A stretch of 64,000 nucleotides of DNA from Marinoscillum sp. MHG1-6 (GTDB lineage: Bacteria; Bacteroidota; Bacteroidia; Cytophagales; Cyclobacteriaceae). Below the pieces are notes generated by a model. The model was not told the DNA's origin. It worked only from the letters and a program-made list of their open reading frames with translations, and ran no database searches. The translations under genes were made by a program, and so were the position numbers. Where the stretch lies: contig NZ_JAMZMI010000003.1 in the NCBI RefSeq assembly GCF_024714475.1, positions 186,001 to 250,000 on the forward strand, read 5' to 3'. Below are positions 43,786 through 52,996 of the stretch, one piece after another; position 1 is the first letter of the stretch; each line of letters starts with the position of its first letter.

Positions 43786-46700
43786 CTATTCTGTTATTTC
43801 AAAAACCAGGGCGCTGTCAATGTAGACCTGTCCTCCGCCCTCTGTTTTCCACCTGTTGATCACGAGCTCGGCTGATGTGGAGGTTGCTCCTGTCTCAAAC
43901 TCAAGGGTTCCCAACTGGTATTCGCCATCTCCCTTGACGCGGCTCACGATCTGCTCCCCTCCATAGCCATCCACTTTCACCGCGGAGACCATTCCCGACG
44001 GAGCTTTGATCCACACTTCCACTCCATATTTGGTCTTTGGCTTCAGGTCATTCAACTGCTTTTTCATGCCCGTTTTGTCAGCCGCCATCATCACGCAGGC
44101 CTTGCCATTTGCTGCCTCCTTTTGTACCAACTCAGGTCTGTTTTGACCAAATTGGATCCAGCTTTTCTCAAAATCTCCATTCTCAAAATCATCGCTAAAA
44201 ACAGGCAACTTACTTGATAACACCAGTGGTGCTTCAGGGTTTAAAAGGGCTTCTCTCACTGCGTAGTAGGCTGGCTTCGGTGTACCCTCCTCATCAAACA
44301 TGAACAGGAACTTATCTGCATGACGACCTCTGCCGTCTACGATGCCCCAGCTATTGAAGGTGACTACTCCTGTTGCTCTTTTAGCTAGCAAAATTTTCAA
44401 CACGTTGGCATAGGCATCTGCCTGCTTCCTTAGGGCCTCTTCGGTTTTGTTGCCGTCCCAAATCTTGTAATCAATTTCGGTCACGTGAAAATCAAGGTCA
44501 TTGGCATGTGCCCAATCAATCAATGATGACAGGTAGTCCAATTCCTGCGGACTCAATGCCAGAGGCCGGTCACTGCGGAGATGTCCCTGCCAGCCCATGC
44601 CATCCACGCGCAAACCCTTTGCTCTTAAATACAAAATGGTCTCCTTGACCCGCTCCCACATGACCGGCTCCATGCCGCCATGATGGTTGTAGACCTGACT
44701 GATGTCCGGTGCGAACTTATTAGCAATCTCAAATGCTCTGGAAATATACAGTGGGGTTTGATTTTTGTCGTTATCACTTCCGATGATCGTCCATGGGTTT
44801 TCCCACTCGGCAATATCTTCTTTTGGCCCGAACCAGGTCCCGTCAGTTTCCACCGTTTCATTCACCACATCCATCCATTTGATATTCGGATGGCCATTGA
44901 ATTTTTTACATTGAGCGGTCATGTATTCTTCCATCACCTTTTCCAACTCTTTTGGGGTGCGCACATCATCCTTTGCCCATTTTGATGCCTGCGGGCTGAT
45001 GGGGCCATGCAGTCGGACGGTTAGGTCGTTTTTCTCAGCCATCTCAATAACCGCGTCAACCTGCAACCAGTCCCAAACTCCGGGCTCAGGGTGAACCCGT
45101 GATTGCTTGGCGCAATTCTCCGGTACGGTATAGTTGAATTGGCTGGTCAGAATGGCCTCAGCTTCTGTACCTAACTGATCATGATTGATCGTGGCTCCGA
45201 GGTAAAAATCTCCGTTGTATTGCTCTTCAATGATACTCTTTAGGGATGCCCCCCGGATCATTTCCGCAGCGGATTTCTTTTCAACGAGGGACACGTCATC
45301 AAACCATGAAAGGCCTGTACCCTCACCATATTTCTGAACGCCGATTTTAGCAGACACCTGACCCTTTCCTGTGGTGAACTCCGCGCTCAATTGCACATAG
45401 TCCGACTCTTTCGATTTGATTTTGATATCCTCTCCACCATACTCAACCACCTTCAGTATCACTGCTTCGTTATTTTGCGTTTTAGCTAGCACACTTACTT
45501 CATAAGTCGTTTCCGGCCTGAGGTCTTTTACCAGCTGAAGGGCTCCTCCCTTACTTCCGGTAAACCTTAGTGCATTGTTTCCCGAATAAGGCTGATCGTC
45601 TACTACTTCAATCTTGCATTTTCCAAAAATTCTCCATCCCTTATCTCCATCTTCGAATCCTCCATTATCGATCAGGTTAGCTCCCGTTTCAATTGCCGCG
45701 GAAGATTTCTTTTCCGGGCGTGTAGCCTTTTTAAAAGCTTTCTTTTGTTGTGTTTGTAAACGCAGATGCGCAGATAATTGGGCCTGAAGATCCTCTGCAA
45801 GCGCAGTGTTTAGCGCCACTACATTGACCTTTTCCTGTGGGTCTTTTTTGTAATCGTAAAGCTCCTTAAACAGGATATTTTGTTCGTCTGAAATGTCTCC
45901 ATCCTTATACCAGGCGACATAGCGATAGCGATCATTTCGCAAGGCATAGCCCATGTGTCCCGCCCGGGGATACTGGCTTACCGCAAATTCTTTCACTGCT
46001 TTTTCCTGTCCGGAAATGACAGGCGCAAGCGACTTACCCTGCAGGTTTCCGGGGATCGGGATACCGCTCAACTCACATAAGGTTGGGAAAATATCCACAA
46101 ACTCCACCGGCGATTCGTTTTGCACCCCCTTTTCGTACCTCGGATCTGCAAAGATCAACGGAACTCTTGTGGCCTGCTCAAAGTTGGTATGCTTATTCCA
46201 TAGTCTATGGTCTCCCAGGTGCCAGCCATGATCTCCCCAAAGCACAATCGACGTTTTTCCCTTCAACCCATTCGCTTCCAGAGCATCCAGCACTCTACCA
46301 ATTTGTGCGTCGATATAGGAGACACAGGCGTAATATCCGTGGATCAGTTCGCGTTGCTTTGACTCTTTTACCAGTCCATTCGCACCATAAGCATCCGGTA
46401 TATCCGTATAGGAATTCAACTCCCCACTGTTGTGGTAAGGCAATTCGATGGTGTTGGCTGCGTGATTCTGAAACTCCGCCAAAGGAAGCTTTTCCCGGTC
46501 ATACAGATCCCAGTATTTTTTCGGCGCTGCAAAAGGCAGATGTGGTTTCTTAAATCCTACACACAGCAGGAAAGGCTTATCCACTTTTGATAGCCTCTGC
46601 AACTGCATCACCGCAGTTTTGGCCACCATGCCATCAAAATAACCTTCATCAGCAATGTCCAGCATTTCTACGGAAGGCTTGTAGCCCTCTCTCATAAATT

Positions 46701-47256
46701 TATTGAGCTCGCCTCCGCTAAGTCCGCCAGCCTCTCCTCGGGTCCTCAATTCATCAAATTGATTCTTATTTTCCGACGACTGATAATGCGAAAAGTAAGG
46801 CTCCCCATAAGTCGGGTCATTAACCGGAGGCATGATGTATGGGGTCGACCAGGAAGCCTCGTCTAAATCCTTATCCACGCTTCTCGGGTCGTATATTTTC
46901 CCCATCCCCACCGTTTCATAGCCCTGCTGCCTGAAATGCTGTGGCAGGGTTAAAATATTGGGATTTTTGTCTCTAATCATGGTTTTCAGGTCCCAGACCT
47001 CGGTAAGGTCCGGACGCAAACCTGTCAATAAACTGGCTCTCGATGGACCACAAACGGCCTGCTGGCAGTGGGCATTGGTGAAGGTCACCCCCATACTTGC
47101 CAATCGATCAATATTAGGGGTAATGGCTATCTCATCTCCATAAGACCCAATCAATGGTTTCAGGTCATCCACGGCAATGAATAATACATTGCGCTGAGCA
47201 TTCGCTATAAAGGCAAACGCTAAAATCAACACTAAAAAATATCCTCTCATCCTCAT
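43786..47256 (-). CDS. sulfatase-CBM-GH10-CBM fusion enzyme
   Basis: One chain of 1156 residues: signal peptide (1-21), S1_7-like sulfatase (about 22-500) with active-site C69 in QQAVCGPSRASLLTG, a basic linker (about 503-520), a CBM4/9-like jelly-roll (about 526-660, LIDNGGFEDGDKGWRIFG), a GH10 barrel (about 680-1005) with acid/base E800 (WMDVVNETVE) and nucleophile E927 (FHVTEIDY), and a second jelly-roll (about 1018-1156, FSDDFENGDFEKSWIQFG). It has no T9SS domain, so a periplasmic site is likely. A single protein able both to desulfate and to cut a xylan-type backbone points to a sulfated xylan. The frame is continuous with no sign of an artefactual join. GH10 active-site strand is altered as in 25859-27463. 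Confidence 0.93.
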   Translation of the reverse strand: MRMRGYFLVLILAFAFIANAQRNVLFIAVDDLKPLIGSYGDEIAITPNIDRLASMGVTFTNAHCQQAVCGPSRASLLTGLRPDLTEVWDLKTMIRDKNPNILTLPQHFRQQGYETVGMGKIYDPRSVDKDLDEASWSTPYIMPPVNDPTYGEPYFSHYQSSENKNQFDELRTRGEAGGLSGGELNKFMREGYKPSVEMLDIADEGYFDGMVAKTAVMQLQRLSKVDKPFLLCVGFKKPHLPFAAPKKYWDLYDREKLPLAEFQNHAANTIELPYHNSGELNSYTDIPDAYGANGLVKESKQRELIHGYYACVSYIDAQIGRVLDALEANGLKGKTSIVLWGDHGWHLGDHRLWNKHTNFEQATRVPLIFADPRYEKGVQNESPVEFVDIFPTLCELSGIPIPGNLQGKSLAPVISGQEKAVKEFAVSQYPRAGHMGYALRNDRYRYVAWYKDGDISDEQNILFKELYDYKKDPQEKVNVVALNTALAEDLQAQLSAHLRLQTQQKKAFKKATRPEKKSSAAIETGANLIDNGGFEDGDKGWRIFGKCKIEVVDDQPYSGNNALRFTGSKGGALQLVKDLRPETTYEVSVLAKTQNNEAVILKVVEYGGEDIKIKSKESDYVQLSAEFTTGKGQVSAKIGVQKYGEGTGLSWFDDVSLVEKKSAAEMIRGASLKSIIEEQYNGDFYLGATINHDQLGTEAEAILTSQFNYTVPENCAKQSRVHPEPGVWDWLQVDAVIEMAEKNDLTVRLHGPISPQASKWAKDDVRTPKELEKVMEEYMTAQCKKFNGHPNIKWMDVVNETVETDGTWFGPKEDIAEWENPWTIIGSDNDKNQTPLYISRAFEIANKFAPDISQVYNHHGGMEPVMWERVKETILYLRAKGLRVDGMGWQGHLRSDRPLALSPQELDYLSSLIDWAHANDLDFHVTEIDYKIWDGNKTEEALRKQADAYANVLKILLAKRATGVVTFNSWGIVDGRGRHADKFLFMFDEEGTPKPAYYAVREALLNPEAPLVLSSKLPVFSDDFENGDFEKSWIQFGQNRPELVQKEAANGKACVMMAADKTGMKKQLNDLKPKTKYGVEVWIKAPSGMVSAVKVDGYGGEQIVSRVKGDGEYQLGTLEFETGATSTSAELVINRWKTEGGGQVYIDSALVFEITE

Positions 47257-47267
47257 CTTCCAAATAT

Positions 47268-48890
47268 TTAGTGATTGCCGGAAAAGGTTCCAAAATCCGC
47301 TTCGGTGATCGCCCTGAATTCCTCCAGTGTCTTATCATCACCATATTCCGCTTGCTTTTCCTTTAATTCTTCCTTCATTGAGGTAATGATCGATGCATAT
47401 TCAGGATTGTCTATCGCATTGTTCAATTCATTCGGGTCCTTCTCCAAATCATAGAACTCCCAAACATCGATGTTGTAGTAGAAGTGGATCAGCTTGTAAC
47501 GCTCATTTCTAATCCCATAATGCGGCTGTACATGATGCCAGAATGGGAACTCATAGTAATGGTAATACATCGACTGATCCCAGGTTTCCGGGGTTTCTCC
47601 TTTCACATTCGCCACAAAGCTCTTGCCCTGAACGGGGCCAGGAGCCTCAACTCCGGCGAACTCCAAAATCGTTGGGGCAAAATCCACGTTGGAGATAATG
47701 TCATTGTTTTCCAGTGGCTCTTCTACCATGGCCGGGTAGCGCAATAGGAATGGCATTCTTAAAGACTCCTCGTACATAAATCGCTTGTCAAACCAACCGT
47801 GATCACCCAGATAAAAGCCCTGATCTGATGTATAGATTACTATAGTATTTTCAGCCAAACCATTTTCATCCAGGTAATCCAACACCCTACCAATATTATC
47901 ATCCACCGACTTCACACAAGCCAGGTAATCTTTGATATATCGCTGATATTTCCACTTCCTCGCCTCCTCTACCGTCATGGTATCATTAGGCAACCATCCT
48001 TCACCAAATCCTCTCTTATTTCCCCATCCAAGCCATTTCTGAAGCTCACCGTTACCCATGCCTTCAGGCGGCATAAGCTTCATATCCTTGCGATTGAAGA
48101 AATCCATCGTCATGTCCGTATCCCCGGCTGTCTTTTCTCTTCCTTCATAATCGTCATCAAAGGTTTCAGGGTAAGGCATTTTGACACCGTCAAACAGGTC
48201 CATGTATTTCTCCTCCGGATCCCAATTTCGGTGGGGCGCCTTGTACTGGAGCATCATCAAAAATGGCTTGTCGGTATTCTTTGCATCTGAGAGCCACTCC
48301 AGCGCAAAGTCTGTTGTTAAAGTAGTGGCATATCCTTTTTCTGTGACCTTCTTACCATTCTCATTGTACACCGGGTCATAGTAAAAGCCTTGCTGACCGG
48401 GATTGTCATGGTACTTGAAGTGATCAAAACCGACCGGCTCCGTGCCCAAATGCCATTTACCAAAAAGTGAGGTGGTATAGCCATTTTCATGAAGCGCCTG
48501 CGGAAAGGTCCATTGATCGGAATTGAACTTACCCCCCGACTCATTTTTGTAATATCCATTCACGTGGCTGTATTTACCTGTCAAAATCGCTGCTCGGCTG
48601 GGACCACATATAGCATTGGTACAAAACACGTTATTGAATTTCACCCCTTCATTCGCAATCCGATCAATGTTGGGTGTTTGAAGGTACTGGTCATAAATAC
48701 CACCATAGGCTGAGATCGCGTGCGTGGCATGGTCGTCACTCATGATAAACAGGATATTGGGACGCTTCACTTCCTCCTCCTGCTGCTTTTTCTGGCAACT
48801 CAAAATCAGGGGAATGACCATGAATATCATAAAGTAGTTTATCACCTTTCCTGTATTGCTCACTAACATTTTCAACTTATCTAACATCAT
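47268..48890 (-). CDS. Cys-type sulfatase lipoprotein (S1_11-like)
   Basis: N-terminal signal with lipobox IPLILSC (C32). S1 domain with active-site C95 in TNAICGPSRAAILTGKYS, IMSDDHATHAISAYG as metal site, GKWHLG, and YTSDQGFYLGDHGWFDKRFMYEESLRMPF. These blocks are typical of S1_11-type sulfatases related to N-acetylglucosamine-6-sulfatases; assigned by eye. Membrane-anchored, periplasmic or surface. Lies 11 bases downstream of GH3 and 11 bases upstream of the fusion gene, all in one operon. Confidence 0.92.
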   Translation of the reverse strand: MMLDKLKMLVSNTGKVINYFMIFMVIPLILSCQKKQQEEEVKRPNILFIMSDDHATHAISAYGGIYDQYLQTPNIDRIANEGVKFNNVFCTNAICGPSRAAILTGKYSHVNGYYKNESGGKFNSDQWTFPQALHENGYTTSLFGKWHLGTEPVGFDHFKYHDNPGQQGFYYDPVYNENGKKVTEKGYATTLTTDFALEWLSDAKNTDKPFLMMLQYKAPHRNWDPEEKYMDLFDGVKMPYPETFDDDYEGREKTAGDTDMTMDFFNRKDMKLMPPEGMGNGELQKWLGWGNKRGFGEGWLPNDTMTVEEARKWKYQRYIKDYLACVKSVDDNIGRVLDYLDENGLAENTIVIYTSDQGFYLGDHGWFDKRFMYEESLRMPFLLRYPAMVEEPLENNDIISNVDFAPTILEFAGVEAPGPVQGKSFVANVKGETPETWDQSMYYHYYEFPFWHHVQPHYGIRNERYKLIHFYYNIDVWEFYDLEKDPNELNNAIDNPEYASIITSMKEELKEKQAEYGDDKTLEEFRAITEADFGTFSGNH

Positions 48891-48900
48891 AACTCAACCC

Positions 48901-51225
48901 TTATAATACACTTGATTCTACCACATTCACCTCCACACGCTGAAGGTCTTCATCACCGGAAGAGCCACCTACCATGAGGGTGAAGACTCCTTTTTCGACT
49001 CCATAATTCATGTCGAGATCATAATAAGCGAGATCGCTGACCTTCAGATCAAACTGAACTTGCTTTGATTCTCCTGCCTTGAGCGCCACTCTTTGATAAC
49101 CTTTCAATTCCTTAACCGGACGAGTAACCTCAGAGACCTGGTCGTTGATGTATAGCTGCACCACTTCTGTTCCGTCCACCTTACCACTGTTGGTCACCTG
49201 TGCCGTCACCGTGATGACATCATCCGGTTGATAATCCGTTTTATCCGTCTTCAAGGAACTGTATTCATAATTAGTATAACTCAACCCGTAACCGAAATGC
49301 CAAAGTGGCTCAGAGGGTGCATCAACATACTTATGAAAGAACACGGATGGCTTGTGGTTATACACCATTGGCACCTGTCCTACATGATAAGGGAAAGTCA
49401 ACGTCAGCTTTCCTGATGGATTCAGATCACCCTTCACAATCTCCGCAACAGCCTGACCTCCAAAAGCTCCAGGCTCCCATGCTTCAATGATGGCCGGGAT
49501 ATTCTCTTTGATCCATGGCTCAGAAAGCGGTCTTCCATTGACCATAACAACAATGATGTTCTTATTGAGCTGATAAAGCTTCTTCACCAACTCCAGTTGG
49601 TTGCCCATCAGGTTAATCGTAGAGCGACCTACGTTCTCACCACAATTCTTTTCGTCCTTGTCATATCTCAAAGAGTTAGAACCAACCGCCACCACGATCA
49701 CATCATAGCCTTTCGCCTGACTGATTGCTTTGTCCAGCAGTGCCTGATCAGGATTTACAAGGCTTTCGCCGCTATTCACAAAATCGACCGCTGCTCCCTC
49801 AAATACCTGCTTAAAACCTTCATAGATCGTCATGATATTTGATTCCGGCTGTGGCAACGACCAGTCCCCCATTACGCGGTGGTTGTTGGCATTTGGACCT
49901 GTCACCAAAATCTTTTTCTTATCAGCAGATAGCGGTAACAACCCATCATTCTTCAATAACACAATGGACTTTCTTGCCGCCTCCAATGCCAAGGCTTTAT
50001 TGGCCTCGTTGTAGAGCGTCTGATCTATCACCTTTTCATCCACAAATGGATTTTCAAACAATCCCAATTGAAATTTATGGTTCAGGATGCTTCGACATGA
50101 CTCATTAATTTTCTCTTCGGCGATCTTTCCCTCCCGTACCAATTCAGCCAATGGATACAGGAAATCAGGACCGTGCATATGCATATCCATTCCCGCATCT
50201 ACAGATAACCGGATCGCTTCTTTTCCATTTTCGGCTACCTGATGCAGCTTTTCGATGCGCTCTATATCCATCCAGTCACTTACCACAAATCCATCGTATT
50301 TCCATTCGCCTCTGAGGATATCGGTCAGCAACATTTTATTGCCATGACATGGCACTCCATTTAACTCATTATGCGCCGCCATGAAGGACGCCACTCCTGC
50401 TTCTACCTGTGCTTTGTATGGAGGCAGCCATATCTCCCTCAACTGTCTCATGGAAGCATCCATGGGTGAGGCATTTGTTCCGTTATAAGGCTCACTTCCT
50501 GCAATGAAATGCTTGGCACACGCGAGCACATTGTCCTTGCCAAAATCACCCTGGTAACCTTCTGTAAAAGCCACACCCATCTGTGAAACCATGTATGGAT
50601 CTTCTCCGAATGTTTCACCCACACGGCCCCATCGGGGATCCCGGGCTACATCTACATTGGGAGAAAAAGTCCAGTGCATTCCGGTAGCTCTGACCTCCTG
50701 AGCGGTAGCCTTAGCCACACGATAAAGCAGGTCATTATCCCACGAAGAAGATAATCCCAACTGTGTAGGGAATACCGTGCTGCCCTCAATCATGGCATGA
50801 CCGTGGATGGCATCGATTCCAATCAGCAATGGTATTTTCAACCGGGACTCTTGAGCCAGCTTTTGTAATTCATTCGCCTCTTTCGCATCCTTCACATGCA
50901 GAAAAGAGCCAATCTCTCCATAGGCAATCAGGGATTTCAATGAGTCGGTACTCATACCGGGGTACAATCCCCACTGATCGTTATGGATCAGCTCATCACC
51001 ACTAATACGCTTCTTGGATTCTTCAATATGCAAGGGTGCCACGTATTGGCACATCTGTCCAATTTTCTCCTCCAGGGTCATTTTGGACATTAAATCCTCA
51101 ACTCTCTCTGCCACCGGGGCATTTGGATCGGTGTATTCATAAGTTGCCATTTTCGTCTGACAACCAACACTGGCAATCATTAACCAAAGAGCAGAAAATG
51201 CACTTAATATATATCGGGAGTTCAT
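48901..51225 (-). CDS. GH3 beta-glycosidase lipoprotein (BglX-type)
   Basis: Lipobox near C22 (IASVGC), GH3 N-terminal barrel (about 35-375) with nucleophile D317 in FVVSDWMDIERI and the usual KHF and RDPRWGR blocks, GH3 C-terminal alpha/beta domain (about 410-625), and a fibronectin III-like domain (about 660-760). GH3 of this layout are exo-beta-glucosidases or beta-xylosidases; with GH10 genes beside it, beta-xylosidase activity is a reasonable guess. Anchored in the periplasm to finish oligosaccharides imported by SusCD. 774 residues. Confidence 0.92.
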   Translation of the reverse strand: MNSRYILSAFSALWLMIASVGCQTKMATYEYTDPNAPVAERVEDLMSKMTLEEKIGQMCQYVAPLHIEESKKRISGDELIHNDQWGLYPGMSTDSLKSLIAYGEIGSFLHVKDAKEANELQKLAQESRLKIPLLIGIDAIHGHAMIEGSTVFPTQLGLSSSWDNDLLYRVAKATAQEVRATGMHWTFSPNVDVARDPRWGRVGETFGEDPYMVSQMGVAFTEGYQGDFGKDNVLACAKHFIAGSEPYNGTNASPMDASMRQLREIWLPPYKAQVEAGVASFMAAHNELNGVPCHGNKMLLTDILRGEWKYDGFVVSDWMDIERIEKLHQVAENGKEAIRLSVDAGMDMHMHGPDFLYPLAELVREGKIAEEKINESCRSILNHKFQLGLFENPFVDEKVIDQTLYNEANKALALEAARKSIVLLKNDGLLPLSADKKKILVTGPNANNHRVMGDWSLPQPESNIMTIYEGFKQVFEGAAVDFVNSGESLVNPDQALLDKAISQAKGYDVIVVAVGSNSLRYDKDEKNCGENVGRSTINLMGNQLELVKKLYQLNKNIIVVMVNGRPLSEPWIKENIPAIIEAWEPGAFGGQAVAEIVKGDLNPSGKLTLTFPYHVGQVPMVYNHKPSVFFHKYVDAPSEPLWHFGYGLSYTNYEYSSLKTDKTDYQPDDVITVTAQVTNSGKVDGTEVVQLYINDQVSEVTRPVKELKGYQRVALKAGESKQVQFDLKVSDLAYYDLDMNYGVEKGVFTLMVGGSSGDEDLQRVEVNVVESSVL

Positions 51226-51247
51226 CTTATTTCAATATTCGGTGTTA

Positions 51248-51358
51248 TCAACTTTCAAGCATGAAGACGGTCAATAGAACGAGCGCTGCAACTAGGCAAA
51301 AGGCCACAAAAAACTGCATGATTGTGTACTTCTTCTTCTGTCTAAAAACCGTCTTCAT
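51248..51358 (-). CDS. 36-residue membrane peptide inside the PUL
   Basis: Short frame starting ATGAAGACG at 51358: a basic N-terminus (MKTVFRQKKKYT) followed by a single hydrophobic helix (IMQFFVAFCLVAALVLLTVFML) and ES-stop. It lies between the surface lipoprotein and GH3 genes on the same strand, 17 bases after the first (stop 51376) and 22 bases before the second. The positive-inside charge pattern is that of a real single-pass inner-membrane peptide. Confidence 0.5.
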   Translation of the reverse strand: MKTVFRQKKKYTIMQFFVAFCLVAALVLLTVFMLES

Positions 51359-51375
51359 TTGCTCAATTTTTTCGG

Positions 51376-52995
51376 TTATTCTTCTTCTGCCGCAAATGGC
51401 ACTGAGGCTTCCACTCTGATCTCATCAATAAGGAATTGCGCACCACCAGTGGCAGCTCCGGATTTCACAACCCTCCAGGCTATGTAAATATTAGATTCAC
51501 CCGGGGTTACTTCCACTTCCTGAAAAGGAACAGGGTTAAGATCTGCATCACTTGTCAAAGTTGACCAAATAGAAGACCCACTCCAGCCAGCATTATCAAA
51601 GGCCATTATCTCCTGCCAGTGAGCATCATAGGTGCCTGTTGCCAATCCAGTATTGCTATGACTACTCGCAAGAGTGCGTTGATACCAGCCTAATCTATTA
51701 TCGGCAAAACCAAAACCGTCGTTGAATGAGACCCTCAGCTTTTTCCAGGTCGATTGCATGGTTAAGTTCAGTTCAAGAACCGCATCAATCGGATTATCCA
51801 CATCACCGCCGGGCTGATTTAATCGCACGGTTTTAACACCTTTCGAGGTATTCTCAAACACATTCATGTTCTGTACTGAAGCATTTAGTGCGTAACCCGT
51901 CAGGTTCGCATTGAAGGCTTCCGGTGCCGTAGGCGTACTTGTGGCCGCATCAAAGTTTTCGGTAAAGACAGGGTTCTCTGTGTCCCATCTGGTTTCCACG
52001 GTCAGATTGAAAACTCCTTCAAAATCCTTTGAAACGCCGCTGGCATTGGTTGCAATCACCCCGATGGTATGAACACCCAGCGGAAGTCCAGCATCCGCAG
52101 CGATAGAAACGCTACCATTGGCATCTGAAGAGAATGATCCTGAGAAAGCACTCAGTTCCGCAGGTAAAATCACCTCATATCCTCCGGCAGCATCCATTCC
52201 ATCCAGTGTCGGATTGGAAGTAGAATAAGCAGTCCATGGTGAAAGTGTCACTCCTGTAAGGGCAGTAATTCCATCCTGCTGGAAGTAATCTATGGTTGGG
52301 GCCGGACCTACATTTACGGTAAGCACCTCAATAAAAGTCACTATCCCCAGATTAGTCTCCACTTTAACAGAAAAGGATGGACTGATCTGCTCACTGGCGG
52401 CAGTTTTTTCAATTTCTCCTGTACTTTCATTGATTTCAAATCCTGGTACAGATTCAATCAGAGAGTACTTCACCGATGTCACATCACCTGCCGAGTTATC
52501 CGTATAACTCACTGTGGCCAGTACTCCCAGATCCAGTGACCCAACTTCAACGCTGGCGTTATCTATATTCAAAGAAATAGGCACCTCCAACACGGTAAAT
52601 GTCACCGCTTCTTTCATCACCAACAGACCAGAGGCGGTAGCTATGCCTACGCCGAGCGTATATTCTCCCGGGCTCAATTCTCCTTCATTTTCGTAAGAGA
52701 TCACCCCTGAAGCTTTATCAATACTGAACTTGTTTCGCTGAAAAGTACTTCCTTCAGGCCCCTTAATAGAATCCAGCACAAAGCTGTAAGCTCCTGAAAT
52801 TTCCACCGTTGGTGTATCTGCGCTGATCACATCCAGATATGGATAAGTTTCCACATCGGAAAAAGTGACCACACTGTCTTCGGCTGAGATCGTTTGAGGT
52901 ACATACCTTTCAAAATCTTCCTCTTCCTGGCAACTAAAAAAGACCAGTACAAGGAGCGCCAATATGATATTAAAATTGATATTCAAAGTTTTCAT
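51376..52995 (-). CDS. surface glycan-binding-type lipoprotein (SusE/F position)
   Basis: Lipobox VFFSC (near residue 22), followed by three or more Ig/cadherin-like domains (about 35-330) and a C-terminal jelly-roll-like domain (about 340-530, starting DTENPVFTENFDAATSTP and ending ATGGAQFLIDEIRVEAS). Its position directly after susD and its domain make-up fit an outer-membrane surface glycan-binding protein. No conserved family could be named with confidence. It would hold the polysaccharide for the surface enzymes and for SusCD. Confidence 0.75.
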   Translation of the reverse strand: MKTLNINFNIILALLVLVFFSCQEEEDFERYVPQTISAEDSVVTFSDVETYPYLDVISADTPTVEISGAYSFVLDSIKGPEGSTFQRNKFSIDKASGVISYENEGELSPGEYTLGVGIATASGLLVMKEAVTFTVLEVPISLNIDNASVEVGSLDLGVLATVSYTDNSAGDVTSVKYSLIESVPGFEINESTGEIEKTAASEQISPSFSVKVETNLGIVTFIEVLTVNVGPAPTIDYFQQDGITALTGVTLSPWTAYSTSNPTLDGMDAAGGYEVILPAELSAFSGSFSSDANGSVSIAADAGLPLGVHTIGVIATNASGVSKDFEGVFNLTVETRWDTENPVFTENFDAATSTPTAPEAFNANLTGYALNASVQNMNVFENTSKGVKTVRLNQPGGDVDNPIDAVLELNLTMQSTWKKLRVSFNDGFGFADNRLGWYQRTLASSHSNTGLATGTYDAHWQEIMAFDNAGWSGSSIWSTLTSDADLNPVPFQEVEVTPGESNIYIAWRVVKSGAATGGAQFLIDEIRVEASVPFAAEEE

Positions 52996-52996
52996 C

